A stretch of DNA of 60,961 nucleotides from JAGWNR01 sp964565685 (GTDB lineage: Bacteria > Patescibacteriota > Minisyncoccia > Phycocordibacterales > PALSA-1337), in contig CAZMFR010000006.1 in the NCBI GenBank assembly GCA_964565685.1, forward strand, positions 1 through 60,961, in the 5' to 3' direction. The notes below the pieces were generated by a model. The model did no database searches and was not told the DNA's origin. It saw nothing but the letters and a program-made list of their open reading frames with translations. This document shows, one piece after another, positions 52,020-59,951 of this stretch. A program made the translations under genes and the position numbers. How positions within the stretch are numbered: the stretch's first letter is position 1; each line of letters starts with the position of its first letter.

Positions 52020-52409
52020 ATGAAAGAAAAGATACTCTTTGTCGATGACAACGAGTCGTTGCTGGAGCTTGCGAACAATGTTCTGTCAAAAAGCGGATAT
52101 GAATGCAAGACAGCGGCAAATGGTCTGGAAGCCATAAAAGCAATCGAAAACGGCTTCAAACCTGATCTGGTGATCACTGACGTTGTCATGCCTGTCTTGA
52201 ATGGTCTCGGACTGGCAAATCAACTTCGATTAATGGGAATGATGGTGCCGATCATATTCATTTCGGGTCATCTAGGGTCTCATAAATCAGAGGATCTCGA
52301 GCAATTCAGCAATTATATAATCGGCAAGCCATTCGAGATTCTGGCGTTGACGAACATCGTCGCAGAAGTCCTCGAAAAAGCAAAATCGCAACCATGCGTT
52401 GCGAGTTGA
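52020..52409 (+). CDS. Stand-alone response regulator receiver (CheY-like)
   Basis: The 129-residue receiver domain has the acidic pair in FVDDNES, the phospho-acceptor Asp in LVITDVVMPVL, Ser in FISGHLG and Lys in IGKPFE. There is no output domain. An AAAGGA Shine-Dalgarno sequence precedes the ATG by 5 nt and a terminator follows. No histidine kinase is nearby. Confidence 0.9.
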   Translation: MKEKILFVDDNESLLELANNVLSKSGYECKTAANGLEAIKAIENGFKPDLVITDVVMPVLNGLGLANQLRLMGMMVPIIFISGHLGSHKSEDLEQFSNYIIGKPFEILALTNIVAEVLEKAKSQPCVAS

Positions 52410-52428
52410 TTATTTTGCTCTATTCATC

Positions 52429-52461
52429 AAGCCGCTTCACCTCATGTGTTGCGGCTTTTTT
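52429..52461 (+). terminator. Terminator of the response-regulator gene
   Basis: AAGCCGC/GCGGCTT stem with an inner CAC/GTG pair and T-run. Confidence 0.8.
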
Positions 52462-52553
52462 CTTGCATGATCAAAAGACGCGCATTGATTAAACCGCCTA
52501 CCCAATGAAGCGACAATGCAAAAATTCACGATATCTGAAATATATGGTCTTGG

Positions 52554-53546
52554 CTAAACCGAGAAATCCTTCAACGAATACAGATCTGAATTATCGTCTT
52601 CATTTTTTTCCTTCGGCGAGCGGTCGTCTATCGGTGCAGAATCTGAAACCTTATCTTTGTCGCCGGCAACAATGCCCGTAGCCGCAGAGCTTTCCGATTG
52701 CACATTCCCCTCTTTGCCCTTGTTCAAAAGCTCCAAAATCGTGCGTACGTCAGAGTTGGAGAAGAAGTCGATCATTATTTTTCCGCCATTCTGCCTTTTT
52801 TCTATGTAGACTTTTGTGCCGAGTGATCCTGCCAGCATATTCTCGAGCTCTTCCAATTCCGGATCGTTCTTGTCTTTCCTCCTTGCGCGGTCTTGTGCGA
52901 TTCGTCGGGCGAACATCTCGGCTTCTCGGACATTTATTTTGTTCGTTGTAATCTCCTTGAAAAGGACTGCTTGCTCTTCCGGTCGATCTACGAGCATCAA
53001 AAGCGGACGAGTATGCCCTTCTGAGATATGTCCGGCGGAAACAGCATCGAGCATGTGCGCAGGCAAAGCCAAGATGCGCAAAGTATTCGAAACATATTCG
53101 CGGCTCTTGCCTATTTTTTCGGCGACTTGGGCATGACGCATGCCGAATTCCTTTATCAAGCGATCGAAGGCGCGCGCGCGGTCGACGGCGTTTATGTCCT
53201 CGCGTTGCAGGTTTTCTATGATGGCAAGCTCGAGCTTTATCCTATCTGAATCTTCGGAAGTCCTCACCAGAGCAGGAACTCTGGCCAGTCCGGCGATCTT
53301 TGAAGCGCGCAACCTCCTCTCGCCAGAGATCAATTCATAATCGACGATCAGTCCGTCCGGATGCGCAGTTTCTCGACGAGTCACTACGAGCGGCTGAAGG
53401 ATGCCGTACATACGGATCGACTCGGCAAGATCCTTTAGCTTTGCCTCGTCGAAATCGCGTCTTGGTTGAAAAGGATTCGGGCTTATCTTTTCCACTTCTA
53501 TCCAAAAAATCGAGTCAGCGAAATATTTATTTTTTTGTGGAGGCAT
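52554..53546 (-). CDS. parB: Chromosome-partitioning protein ParB
   Basis: ParB/Spo0J clamps on parS DNA and uses CTP. The N-terminal domain has VEKISPNPFQPRRDFDE, LISGERRLRASKIAG (CTP-binding GERRxRA) and LAIIENLQREDINAVDRARAF. A helix-turn-helix follows (RHAQVAEKIGKSREYVSNTLRIL), then a charged linker and a short C-terminal dimerisation region. No ParA gene is adjacent and I saw no TGTTNCACGTGAAACA-type parS site nearby. Confidence 0.93.
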   Translation of the reverse strand: MPPQKNKYFADSIFWIEVEKISPNPFQPRRDFDEAKLKDLAESIRMYGILQPLVVTRRETAHPDGLIVDYELISGERRLRASKIAGLARVPALVRTSEDSDRIKLELAIIENLQREDINAVDRARAFDRLIKEFGMRHAQVAEKIGKSREYVSNTLRILALPAHMLDAVSAGHISEGHTRPLLMLVDRPEEQAVLFKEITTNKINVREAEMFARRIAQDRARRKDKNDPELEELENMLAGSLGTKVYIEKRQNGGKIMIDFFSNSDVRTILELLNKGKEGNVQSESSAATGIVAGDKDKVSDSAPIDDRSPKEKNEDDNSDLYSLKDFSV

Positions 53547-53660
53547 ACGAATATTATAATTCAGAAAGCTAAAAGTTGAAAGTAAATAAATGGAACAACA
53601 AAAATTAGATAAATCATCGAATTATAGTCATCATCCAATTTAGATAGAAAGGACTAAAAT

Positions 53661-53774
53661 ATGGCTTACAGAGACACCCTCGTCAATATCGACTTAAAAA
53701 TCTCAGCTACCGGAAAAATATTCTGGGAATATGAAACGTATCAGCACCGGAATTGCTTTAAAAGAGATGAATGA
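53661..53774 (+). CDS. Small protein, 37 residues, with own SD and terminator
   Basis: MAYRDTLVNIDLKISATGKI and a further 17 residues ending in RNCFKRDE. A strong AGAAAGGA Shine-Dalgarno sequence lies 7 nt before the ATG, and a good terminator begins 6 bp after the stop, which makes this a likely real gene though below usual length cut-offs. No known family. The remainder of the 53547-53962 gap shows nothing else. Confidence 0.55.
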   Translation: MAYRDTLVNIDLKISATGKIFWEYETYQHRNCFKRDE

Positions 53775-53780
53775 AATTTC

Positions 53781-53812
53781 AAGCCGCACCTATTGTGTGG
53801 CTTTTCTTTTTT
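53781..53812 (+). terminator. Terminator of the 37-residue ORF
   Basis: AAGCCGCAC/GTGTGGCTT stem (one G-T pair), 5-nt loop, T-rich tail. Confidence 0.78.
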
Positions 53813-53947
53813 GAGGCATTTTACAATGTATGTACATTGTAAATATCGGTAATCTATCAATGCTCCTTTCTATGCTATGAGACTTTTTTGGTTTTTAGAC
53901 AAAAAATCCTACGCAAACATCATATATTTTTGTTATGTGATCTGTAC

Positions 53948-53953
53948 TATACT
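53948..53953 (+). promoter_or_regulatory. -10 box of capA
   Basis: TATACT, 9 nt before the ATG at 53963. Confidence 0.45.
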
Positions 53954-53962
53954 TGAATCATC

Positions 53963-55087
53963 ATGAAGCCGTTTTTGAAGATTTCCATCATCGTCTTGCC
54001 TGTCCTTATTTTTCTTGCCCTATGCTTGGCGCTGATAATGCAACGGTCAAATCACTCTTCCTCCGTTGGCACGACGGAGATGAAAATTAAATCAAAGCAA
54101 ACGATGGCTATTGCTCCCTCCGCTTCAACTATCATAGTAATGATCGGCGGCGATATCATGCTCGATCGAGGGAATCGGGCTTTTGGCGAAACGAATGGAT
54201 ACGATTCTCTGTTCGCCGGCATTGCCCCATTATTTCATAGCGCGGATATCTCTATCGCCAATCTGGAAGGTTCTATCACCGATTATCCTTCGAAGACATT
54301 TCTCTCTGATAGCTCATTTGGAAAAGACCTAATTTTTACCTTTGCTACGAGCACGGCGCCGGTTTTAAAGCGAGCTGGATTGACCGCAGTGAGCTTGGCA
54401 AATAATCACACGGGTAATTTTGGCATAGACGGCATCGATCAAACGCATCATTGGCTGGAATAAGCCGGCGTCGAATGGTTCGGCGACCCTTCGAATATCG
54501 GTCCAGTAAGCGGATCGACGAGCCAAAGCATGTTTACATCGACAAGCGAAACCATAACTGGCGCCAGTTCTACAGCCGACATCATCTGTAAAAAAGGCAT
54601 TTGCCTTGCTTTTGTCGGTTATCACGAATTCGAGCCGGGATTTGACCGTATCCTTGCGGATGTTCATCGCCTCTCGTCTCTGGGATATCCTGTCATAGTA
54701 ATGGCTCATTGGGGCGACGAATACGCTTCGACTTCCCCTCTACGAGTCAAGGAAAAAGCCAGAGAGCTCGTTGCGGCTGGCGCTTTTGCGATCATTGGAG
54801 CGCATCCGCATGTCATCGAGGATCGCGAGTGGATCGGCGATGTCCCCGTGGTCTACTCGCTCGGAAATCTGGTTTTTGACCAATATTTTTCGCCGCAAGT
54901 CATGACAGGAAATATCGTCGAGCTCACTGTCTCTGCTATGCCTCCAGAAAGCGACGGGAATCTGGAGATACTGGCTCCGCCAAAATCTGCTCATATCGAC
55001 GATGTCCGTCTATATACGATATCAAACGCTTCACACGTAGGTCCGGTCGAAGTGGGCAGTCCAATCGAGTTTCCAAGGATGGATTGA
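53963..55087 (+). pseudogene. capA: CapA-family (poly-gamma-glutamate synthesis type) gene broken by one in-frame TAA
   Basis: Codons before and after a single TAA at 54461-54463 are in the same frame and form one metallophosphatase-like CapA protein of about 374 residues: membrane anchor (residues 8-28), IVMIGGDIMLDRGNR, ISIANLEGSITD, AVSLANNHTGNFGIDG, then after the stop GYPVIVMAHWGDEYAS and IIGAHPHVIED...VYSLGNLVFDQ. All family motifs survive on both sides, so the lesion looks recent; a GAA or CAA to TAA change would explain it. A restart at 54530 would give only the C-terminal half. Confidence 0.85.
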
Positions 55088-55144
55088 AGAAATCATTATA
55101 AATTTGATTTCCTTGAAAAAAATTGCTAGAATTTTTCTGAAAAA

Positions 55145-55226
55145 GCCGGGATGGCGGAACTGGCAGACGCACACGACTCAAAATCGTGCGGAGCAATCCA
55201 TGGGAGTTCGATTCTCCCTCCCGGCA
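55145..55226 (+). tRNA. tRNA-Leu (anticodon CAA)
   Basis: Acceptor GCCGGGA/TCCCGGC, anticodon stem CACGA/TCGTG around CTCAAAA (anticodon CAA), a class II variable arm, T-stem GGGAG/CTCCC with loop TTCGATT, discriminator A. It stands at the left edge of the DGR-bearing accessory segment. Confidence 0.94.
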
Positions 55227-55272
55227 CAACCAAGGCCGACGCGGATGCCTCATAAATCCGCACCAAGTAGGA

Positions 55273-55278
55273 TATAAT
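55273..55278 (+). promoter_or_regulatory. -10 box of the AlbA_2 operon
   Basis: TATAAT, 9 nt upstream of the ATG at 55288. Confidence 0.5.
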
Positions 55279-55287
55279 TTGATAGCT

Positions 55288-55866
55288 ATGACAATTGAGG
55301 AACTCGAGTCAAAACTTGAAGGAGGAGCGGAGACCCAGACATTCGAAGTCAAGGGTCCTTACGACTGGGATGTTAAATCATTGGCAAAAGATATCTTAGC
55401 CATGTCGAATGTTCAAGAAGGGGGCGATCTCGTAATCGGAATTGAAGATGGATCTTTCAAACGTCATGGTGTTACTGCAGCCCAAAAAGCAACCTATAAT
55501 GAAGATATTATGAAGGATCAGATGGCCGCTTACGCAGATCCCCATGTCGACTTTCATGTTTCGTTGGTGATTGATGATGCGAAAAAAGAATATATTGTTA
55601 TCACGGTATTGCCGTTTGAAGAGATACCAGTGATATGCAGAAAAGATGGTTCAGATACCAAGAGAGGCTGTGTATACTATCGAAATAAGAGCGGTCGTGT
55701 CCAAAGTGCACCAGTCTCAAGCTCGTATGACATGCGCGAGATTATTACCAGTGCAACGGCCAAGATGATGAAACGATTGACTCGCATGGGACTTAATACA
55801 GGAGAGAATATCAGTATGGAAATGCGCGTGAGAGAAAAATTGGATAAGGAAATTAAAGACCTATGA
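55288..55866 (+). CDS. AlbA_2/Schlafen-type putative DNA-binding protein
   Basis: The start MTIEELESKLEGG gives 192 residues. The AlbA_2 domain (PF04326 type) spans most of it: TFEVKGPYDWDVKSLAKDILAMSN, then GGDLVIGIEDG, VSLVIDDAKKEYIVITVLPFEEIPVIC and GCVYYRNKSGRVQSAP. Such domains occur in Schlafen nucleases and in several defence or regulatory operons. It overlaps the next gene by 4 bp, so the two products are probably partners. Confidence 0.75.
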   Translation: MTIEELESKLEGGAETQTFEVKGPYDWDVKSLAKDILAMSNVQEGGDLVIGIEDGSFKRHGVTAAQKATYNEDIMKDQMAAYADPHVDFHVSLVIDDAKKEYIVITVLPFEEIPVICRKDGSDTKRGCVYYRNKSGRVQSAPVSSSYDMREIITSATAKMMKRLTRMGLNTGENISMEMRVREKLDKEIKDL

Positions 55867-56579
55867 AAAAGGAACTTCTAGAAAAAATAAAATCTCGCGG
55901 ATATTGGAGGATAAATTTCCAACCTTTAGTTGATGAGATGAAATTGAAATCACTCGGTGATTGTCGTTCTCTTGTTGAAAAGAATCATGTACAACTTCGA
56001 GGATGGAATTATCCTCACTATCCTCGGCGTAAAGGTGATGATACCGATTTGTCGCCTGGCGCTAACTATTACGAGGGTTGGATCGAATGGTACGATCACA
56101 TAGAATTTTGGCGCATGTACCAAAGCGGTCAGTATTTGCACTATCGTGCGCTCAATGACGATTGGGCTGAGCGCAACGGCTGGGATATTGTAGCAAACCA
56201 GACCATTAAACCCGGCGAACAATTGAGTATCGTTGGGGCTACTTACCTGATAACAGAAATATTCCAATTTCTTTCGAGGTTGGCACAAGCAGGTATTTAC
56301 GATGAAGGTGTGCGAGTAAATATATCCCTACGGAATACGAAAGGTAGAGGTCTATCGCTCAATGATCTATCGCGGGGGCCCCTTTGGGAAGAATACAATA
56401 CGACCGCGGAAGAAATTCCATTTTCTGAACAGTACTCTAAAGAGGCATTAATCACAAAGCCCCAAGAACTAGCTCTTGACACGATAGTATTTTTCTTCGA
56501 TAGATTTGGCTGGCATAGACCTAATATAGAGGTAATAAAGAAGGATCAGGATGATCTCTTGAACAGGAGGTGGTTCTAA
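55863..56579 (+). CDS. Hypothetical partner of the AlbA_2 protein
   Basis: The 238-residue product has no domain I recognise. It is rich in Trp and Tyr in its first half (GYWRINFQPLVDEMKLKSL, YYEGWIEWYDHIEFWRMYQSG), which reads as an alpha/beta ligand- or DNA-contacting domain, and ends with LALDTIVFFFDRFGWHRPNI. The ATGA overlap with the AlbA_2 gene implies translational coupling. Its stop codon overlaps the stop of the convergent serine recombinase gene by 2 bp. Confidence 0.65.
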   Translation: MKKELLEKIKSRGYWRINFQPLVDEMKLKSLGDCRSLVEKNHVQLRGWNYPHYPRRKGDDTDLSPGANYYEGWIEWYDHIEFWRMYQSGQYLHYRALNDDWAERNGWDIVANQTIKPGEQLSIVGATYLITEIFQFLSRLAQAGIYDEGVRVNISLRNTKGRGLSLNDLSRGPLWEEYNTTAEEIPFSEQYSKEALITKPQELALDTIVFFFDRFGWHRPNIEVIKKDQDDLLNRRWF

Positions 56580-57895
56580 TCGATCAAGAGTTTCTTATCC
56601 CTCAGCACTATCCCGCTCTTTATACACGACAACACCTCCCTCTTCTGTAACACCGTCCCGTGTTTCAGCATATGCTTAGCGAAGATCTTGATGCTGACAT
56701 CTTTGTGCTTTTTCGATTGCTTCAGGTCGAGGCCGAGCACCCCTGTCTGGAAGAGCGCATACCGCGCCACCTCTTCCTGTAGCTTGTGCTTGAGCTCACT
56801 TTTGTCTAGACTCATTTTGTCGATGATGGGGAGCATCTCGTCGATGAGAATAGTTTCGCTGACTGACTCATTCGGGCAGTCTCTATCTTTCACCTTTGTG
56901 CATCGGTAGTATATGTGGGCGTTGAAGCCGCCGTCTTTCAGCTCTTTGATCTTTTCCTCGGCCGTGATACCCGATCCGCAATAGGCACAGTGAAACATTC
57001 TCGTGAAGGCGAACTCCCGGCCGTAAGCTTTCTTTTTCTCCACTTTGATCTTTTCCTGCACGGCGTCAAAAAGTTCTTTTGATATGATCGGCGTATGCTT
57101 TCCGGTATACCACTCGCCGCTGTCGACGGGATACTCGAATACGCCGTAGTAGAAGGTCATACGGAGCATGCGGTAGATATTGCCGAGAGTGATGTATTTG
57201 CCGTTCTTGTTCTTGAAGTCGATTTCCTTGAGCCATCGATATATCCTTCTGCCTGAGTAATTTTCATACGCTACTTTCTCGAACATCTGCTTTACCACCG
57301 GTGCGCGTAAAGGGTCTACGATCACCTGACACTTCTCGTCCTTGTTCTTGCTGTTGAGGTATCCCGTCGGCGCTACCGATGGCCGCAGTCCCATGGCCGC
57401 TCTCGCTCGCAATCCTCGTCTCACGTTTATGACTTTGTTATCGTTCTCCAATTTCGCCTGCGACCCTAATATCATCAGCATGAACTTGTCATTCGGCGTG
57501 TTCATGAACTTTTGTCCATACGTGCGTATCTCGACAAGCCTTTTCTGATCCATGAGGTCGACGATCCTGCCGAGGTCGCCTGCGTTACGAGCGATACGGT
57601 CAGGTGCCCATGTCAAGATTCCGTTGAACTTGCCTTGTTTCAGCTCTTCGACGATCTCATTGAATACCGGCCTCTGCCCAGCCTCTTTGGCCGAATGAGA
57701 CTCCTTTTTCCTGATCGCTATCTCCAGTCCGTCATTCGCTGCCATCTTCTCCATCTCCGCTATCTGGCTATCGATGGACAGTACCTGCTTGTCCTCTTGC
57801 TCCGTCGATTTTCTCGCGTAAAGGCAGTATTTCACCTTTACAGGGCTTGCTGGTTTTGCCGTCAGCCCCACTGGCATTTGTGTTGTTTGTATCAT
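56576..57895 (-). CDS. Second large serine recombinase
   Basis: The start is placed at MIQTTQMPVGLTAK (57895); a longer frame to 57961 exists. The resolvase domain has the catalytic Ser in YARKSTEQEDKQVLS and the Arg helix WAPDRIARNAGDLGRIVDLM; the recombinase domain (YSGRRIYRWLKEIDFKN) and zinc ribbon (CAYCGSGI...YYRCTKVKDRDC) follow, with a C-terminal helical tail. It is in the same family as the recombinase at 39624. It lies directly downstream of the DGR reverse transcriptase on the same strand, so the two may be one transcript. Confidence 0.92.
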   Translation of the reverse strand: MIQTTQMPVGLTAKPASPVKVKYCLYARKSTEQEDKQVLSIDSQIAEMEKMAANDGLEIAIRKKESHSAKEAGQRPVFNEIVEELKQGKFNGILTWAPDRIARNAGDLGRIVDLMDQKRLVEIRTYGQKFMNTPNDKFMLMILGSQAKLENDNKVINVRRGLRARAAMGLRPSVAPTGYLNSKNKDEKCQVIVDPLRAPVVKQMFEKVAYENYSGRRIYRWLKEIDFKNKNGKYITLGNIYRMLRMTFYYGVFEYPVDSGEWYTGKHTPIISKELFDAVQEKIKVEKKKAYGREFAFTRMFHCAYCGSGITAEEKIKELKDGGFNAHIYYRCTKVKDRDCPNESVSETILIDEMLPIIDKMSLDKSELKHKLQEEVARYALFQTGVLGLDLKQSKKHKDVSIKIFAKHMLKHGTVLQKREVLSCIKSGIVLRDKKLLID

Positions 57896-57992
57896 ACGAC
57901 ACAATGAATGACGCAGACCCGATGGGGAGTCTACTATGGGCTGTTGGTAAGCTGTTGACAACTTTTTGCCTCAAAACCCTTGATTTTCCTCA

Positions 57993-59075
57993 TCATTCTT
58001 TGACCCAATACCAAAAAAGACTCTCCACCTCTTGTGCTAACCCATGTGCATCGGCGTGAGAAAGAACGCCAAGATATGATCGCAACGATCCCTTCAGAGT
58101 CGCTTCGCTGATTCGCCCATTCTTGAATCGAGTGACTTGCTCTCTCAGTTTCCTCATCATCCGCTTTTTTGTTTTCGTCCTGACAACAGTATGGTATGGT
58201 AGTACGACATAGCCGAGAAAGTCGATGCCACGGGTACACCGCCGAATCTCGACCTTTCGTGGATGGAGTTCGAGAAGCAGTTTTTCTTCGAGAAATGTTC
58301 TGATCGGTGGCAGGATTTTTTGCAAGTATTCAACATCATCGGAAATGATGACAAAGTCATCCGTATACCGCGCGTAATTTTTTACCTTAAGCTCATGCTT
58401 CACAAATTGATCAAACTCATTCATGTAGACATTAGCGAAAAGCTGGGAAGTAAGATTCCCTATGGGAATGCCTTTTCGGCGCGGAGCGCCGAGTACTCTC
58501 TCTCTCTCTCTCTCTCTCTCTCGCAAAATGCCGCTAGAATAGCTTTCTATGATTTCCTTAAGGAGCCACCGTGCCTCTGCATCTTTCAGTCTCTTGGTCA
58601 TTATTTCAAACAGTATGTCATGGTCGACACTGTCGAAGAATTTCCGTATGTCGCATTTGAGGACAAAACAAGGACGAGTGTAATTGGCACTCACTTTTCT
58701 GACCGTGTCTCGCAGATACAGCATTCCTCGATGGGTGCCTTTGCCGATCCTGCAGGAAAACGAGGTGGGGATGAATGTCGGCTCGAATATGGGGTTCAAT
58801 ACCTTGAATACCGCATGGTGGAGAACGCGATCTCTGACGCTCGCTTTGTAAATATGCCTCAGTTTCGGATCGCGTATCCAAAATGGCTGGTACGGCCCGT
58901 GTCGGTAGGTATGATGCCTGAGTTCCCGATACAGTCGAAAGATTTCTTGTTCAAGTTGCCGCTCGAACCCTGCCACGTCTGGCTTGTTCCTTTTGTCGCG
59001 CTTGAACGCATCCCACGCAGAGAGAATGGTATCCGGCCGAATTATTGAATCATAAATTTTAGTATATATTCTCAT
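57993..59075 (-). CDS. DGR reverse transcriptase
   Basis: The 360-residue RT copies the TR transcript into mutated cDNA. The catalytic motifs are FVLKCDIRKFFDSVDHDIL (first Asp), KGIPIGNLTSQLFANVYMNEFD, and YARYTDDFVIISDD (YxDD). The motif-4 form GxxxSQ, not the group II intron form SP, is the hallmark of DGR RTs. There is no maturase or endonuclease domain. A (GA)13 tract encodes RERERERER between motifs 3 and 4 (about residues 193-201). The start is ATG 59075; a GTG lies five codons upstream. Confidence 0.95.
   Translation of the reverse strand: MRIYTKIYDSIIRPDTILSAWDAFKRDKRNKPDVAGFERQLEQEIFRLYRELRHHTYRHGPYQPFWIRDPKLRHIYKASVRDRVLHHAVFKVLNPIFEPTFIPTSFSCRIGKGTHRGMLYLRDTVRKVSANYTRPCFVLKCDIRKFFDSVDHDILFEIMTKRLKDAEARWLLKEIIESYSSGILRERERERERVLGAPRRKGIPIGNLTSQLFANVYMNEFDQFVKHELKVKNYARYTDDFVIISDDVEYLQKILPPIRTFLEEKLLLELHPRKVEIRRCTRGIDFLGYVVLPYHTVVRTKTKKRMMRKLREQVTRFKNGRISEATLKGSLRSYLGVLSHADAHGLAQEVESLFWYWVKE
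58496..58522. repeat. (CT)13 dinucleotide tract inside the RT gene
   Basis: 27 bases of pure CT on the plus strand (GA on the coding strand), encoding alternating Arg-Glu. Loss or gain of one unit would shift the frame before the IGNLTSQ and YTDD motifs and abolish RT activity; changes by three units would keep the frame. Confidence 0.95.
59065..59070 (+). promoter_or_regulatory. Candidate -10 box of avd
   Basis: TATATT in an AT-rich patch that also encodes the first residues of the RT; 11 nt before the avd ATG. Confidence 0.35.
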
Positions 59076-59081
59076 AAAAAT

Positions 59082-59441
59082 ATGAACCACATGGACAACC
59101 TTGATATTCCGATATTCAGAAAAACATACGACCTATACAAGACATTTTACGGTTTCCGGGGAAGCGTTCCCAAGCAAGACAGATATACCATCTGGCAGAG
59201 GTGTGAAACGCTCATCCTCGAAATCTTAGAAGGGCTCCTCTATGCCAGCCAGACATCGAAAGCCGAAAAGCTGCCGATGCTCGAAAGAACGAGCGTGAAG
59301 CTCAACTTTCTCCGCATATTCGTGCGGCTCATGAAAGACACCAAAGCCGTCGACGAGAAAAAGTATCTCATCCTCGAAAGCTCGATCGACGAGATTGGCC
59401 GAATGCTGGGCGGTTGGATCAAGTCGACGAAAGACCGATAG
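59082..59441 (+). CDS. avd: Avd-type accessory protein of the DGR (four-helix bundle)
   Basis: The 119-residue basic helical protein matches the bAvd/S23-like four-helix bundle: LDIPIFRKTYDLYKTFYGFR, YTIWQRCETLILEILEGLLYA, KLNFLRIFVRLMKDTKAVD and ILESSIDEIGRMLGGWIKS are the four helices. Avd forms a pentamer that binds the RT and the TR RNA and is needed for mutagenic retrohoming. Here it is divergent from the RT: the two start codons are only 7 bp apart. A second ATG lies three codons in. Confidence 0.88.
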   Translation: MNHMDNLDIPIFRKTYDLYKTFYGFRGSVPKQDRYTIWQRCETLILEILEGLLYASQTSKAEKLPMLERTSVKLNFLRIFVRLMKDTKAVDEKKYLILESSIDEIGRMLGGWIKSTKDR

Positions 59442-59443
59442 CA

Positions 59444-59470
59444 CAAGCTCCCACGATTTGCGGGAGCTTG
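59444..59470. promoter_or_regulatory. Hairpin between avd and TR
   Basis: CAAGCTCCC/GGGAGCTTG stem with a 9-nt loop, 2 bp after the avd stop and 17 bp from the 3' end of TR. It may end avd transcription or be part of the structured DGR RNA. Confidence 0.6.
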
Positions 59471-59487
59471 CAGGATGGAGACGACTG

Positions 59488-59602
59488 CCGGGAGGACGAG
59501 ACGCCGAGATTGTCGTTCACGTTGTCGTCGTTGTAGTTGTTGACATTGAGGCCATCGGCATCGAACTTGCCGACGTTCACGCGGTTGCCGTCCGAGTCGA
59601 GA
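59488..59602 (-). ncRNA. DGR template repeat (TR)
   Basis: 115 bp that match VR (59967-60081) except at 14 positions, all A in TR on the minus strand (12 A to G, 2 A to T). TR has 28 adenines; none of its 87 other bases differs. In the VR reading frame the adenines are concentrated in AAC/AAT codons, which can be converted to many residues without creating stops. The last 22 nt on the minus strand contain no adenine and are identical in VR, as expected of the homing-initiation (IMH) end. Confidence 0.96.
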
Positions 59603-59793
59603 GATTGTCCGCTTCCGTCCGTGTCACCGAAGCTCAAGGGTTACCGCTTCAAAGAAGCCTATATCCTTTCGCTCCTGAATTTTATGCGGGAGCAGTTTTC
59701 GTCTGAAAACACCTCCACAAGAAGTGGACAAGAAGTTCAATCCCCATCCTTAATCGCACACTGCCGTGATCCGTGAACCACCGGCACTCCGGC

Positions 59794-59815
59794 GATATCT
59801 CAAAGGTGAGATATC
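59794..59815. other. Hairpin in the TR to target gap
   Basis: GATATCTC/GAGATATC stem with a 6-nt loop in the 349-bp stretch 59603-59951. I see no gene there; short frames through it look random. The gap may carry the TR promoter. Confidence 0.45.
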
Positions 59816-59889
59816 TTGCGAGGATAAACCGTGGCCTGGCCTTCATGAGCAAGATGCATGTATCATATCGGTTTATATGGAAAAAGAAA

Positions 59890-59919
59890 GAGCCTCCGGA
59901 AAAAAATTCGCGGAGGCTC
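59890..59919 (-). terminator. Hairpin downstream of the target gene and VR
   Basis: GAGCCTCCG/CGGAGGCTC stem with a 12-nt loop, 33 bp after the target stop codon on the minus strand and followed by a T-rich tail there. It can be a terminator. In the Bordetella phage DGR a DNA hairpin downstream of VR aids target recognition, so it may act in homing too. Confidence 0.65.
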
Positions 59920-59951
59920 AAGGGAATCAAGAGGAACGAGAATTCAAGCAC

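Noticed and set aside
57993..59075. Group II intron or retron reverse transcriptase
   Set aside because: Motif 4 is SQ rather than SP, there is no maturase domain or intron RNA, and Avd plus TR/VR are adjacent, which fixes it as a DGR.
59419..59637. 72-residue minus-strand frame over TR
   Set aside because: It is open only because TR mirrors the coding VR. There is no start context, and TR acts as an RNA template, so I do not call a protein.
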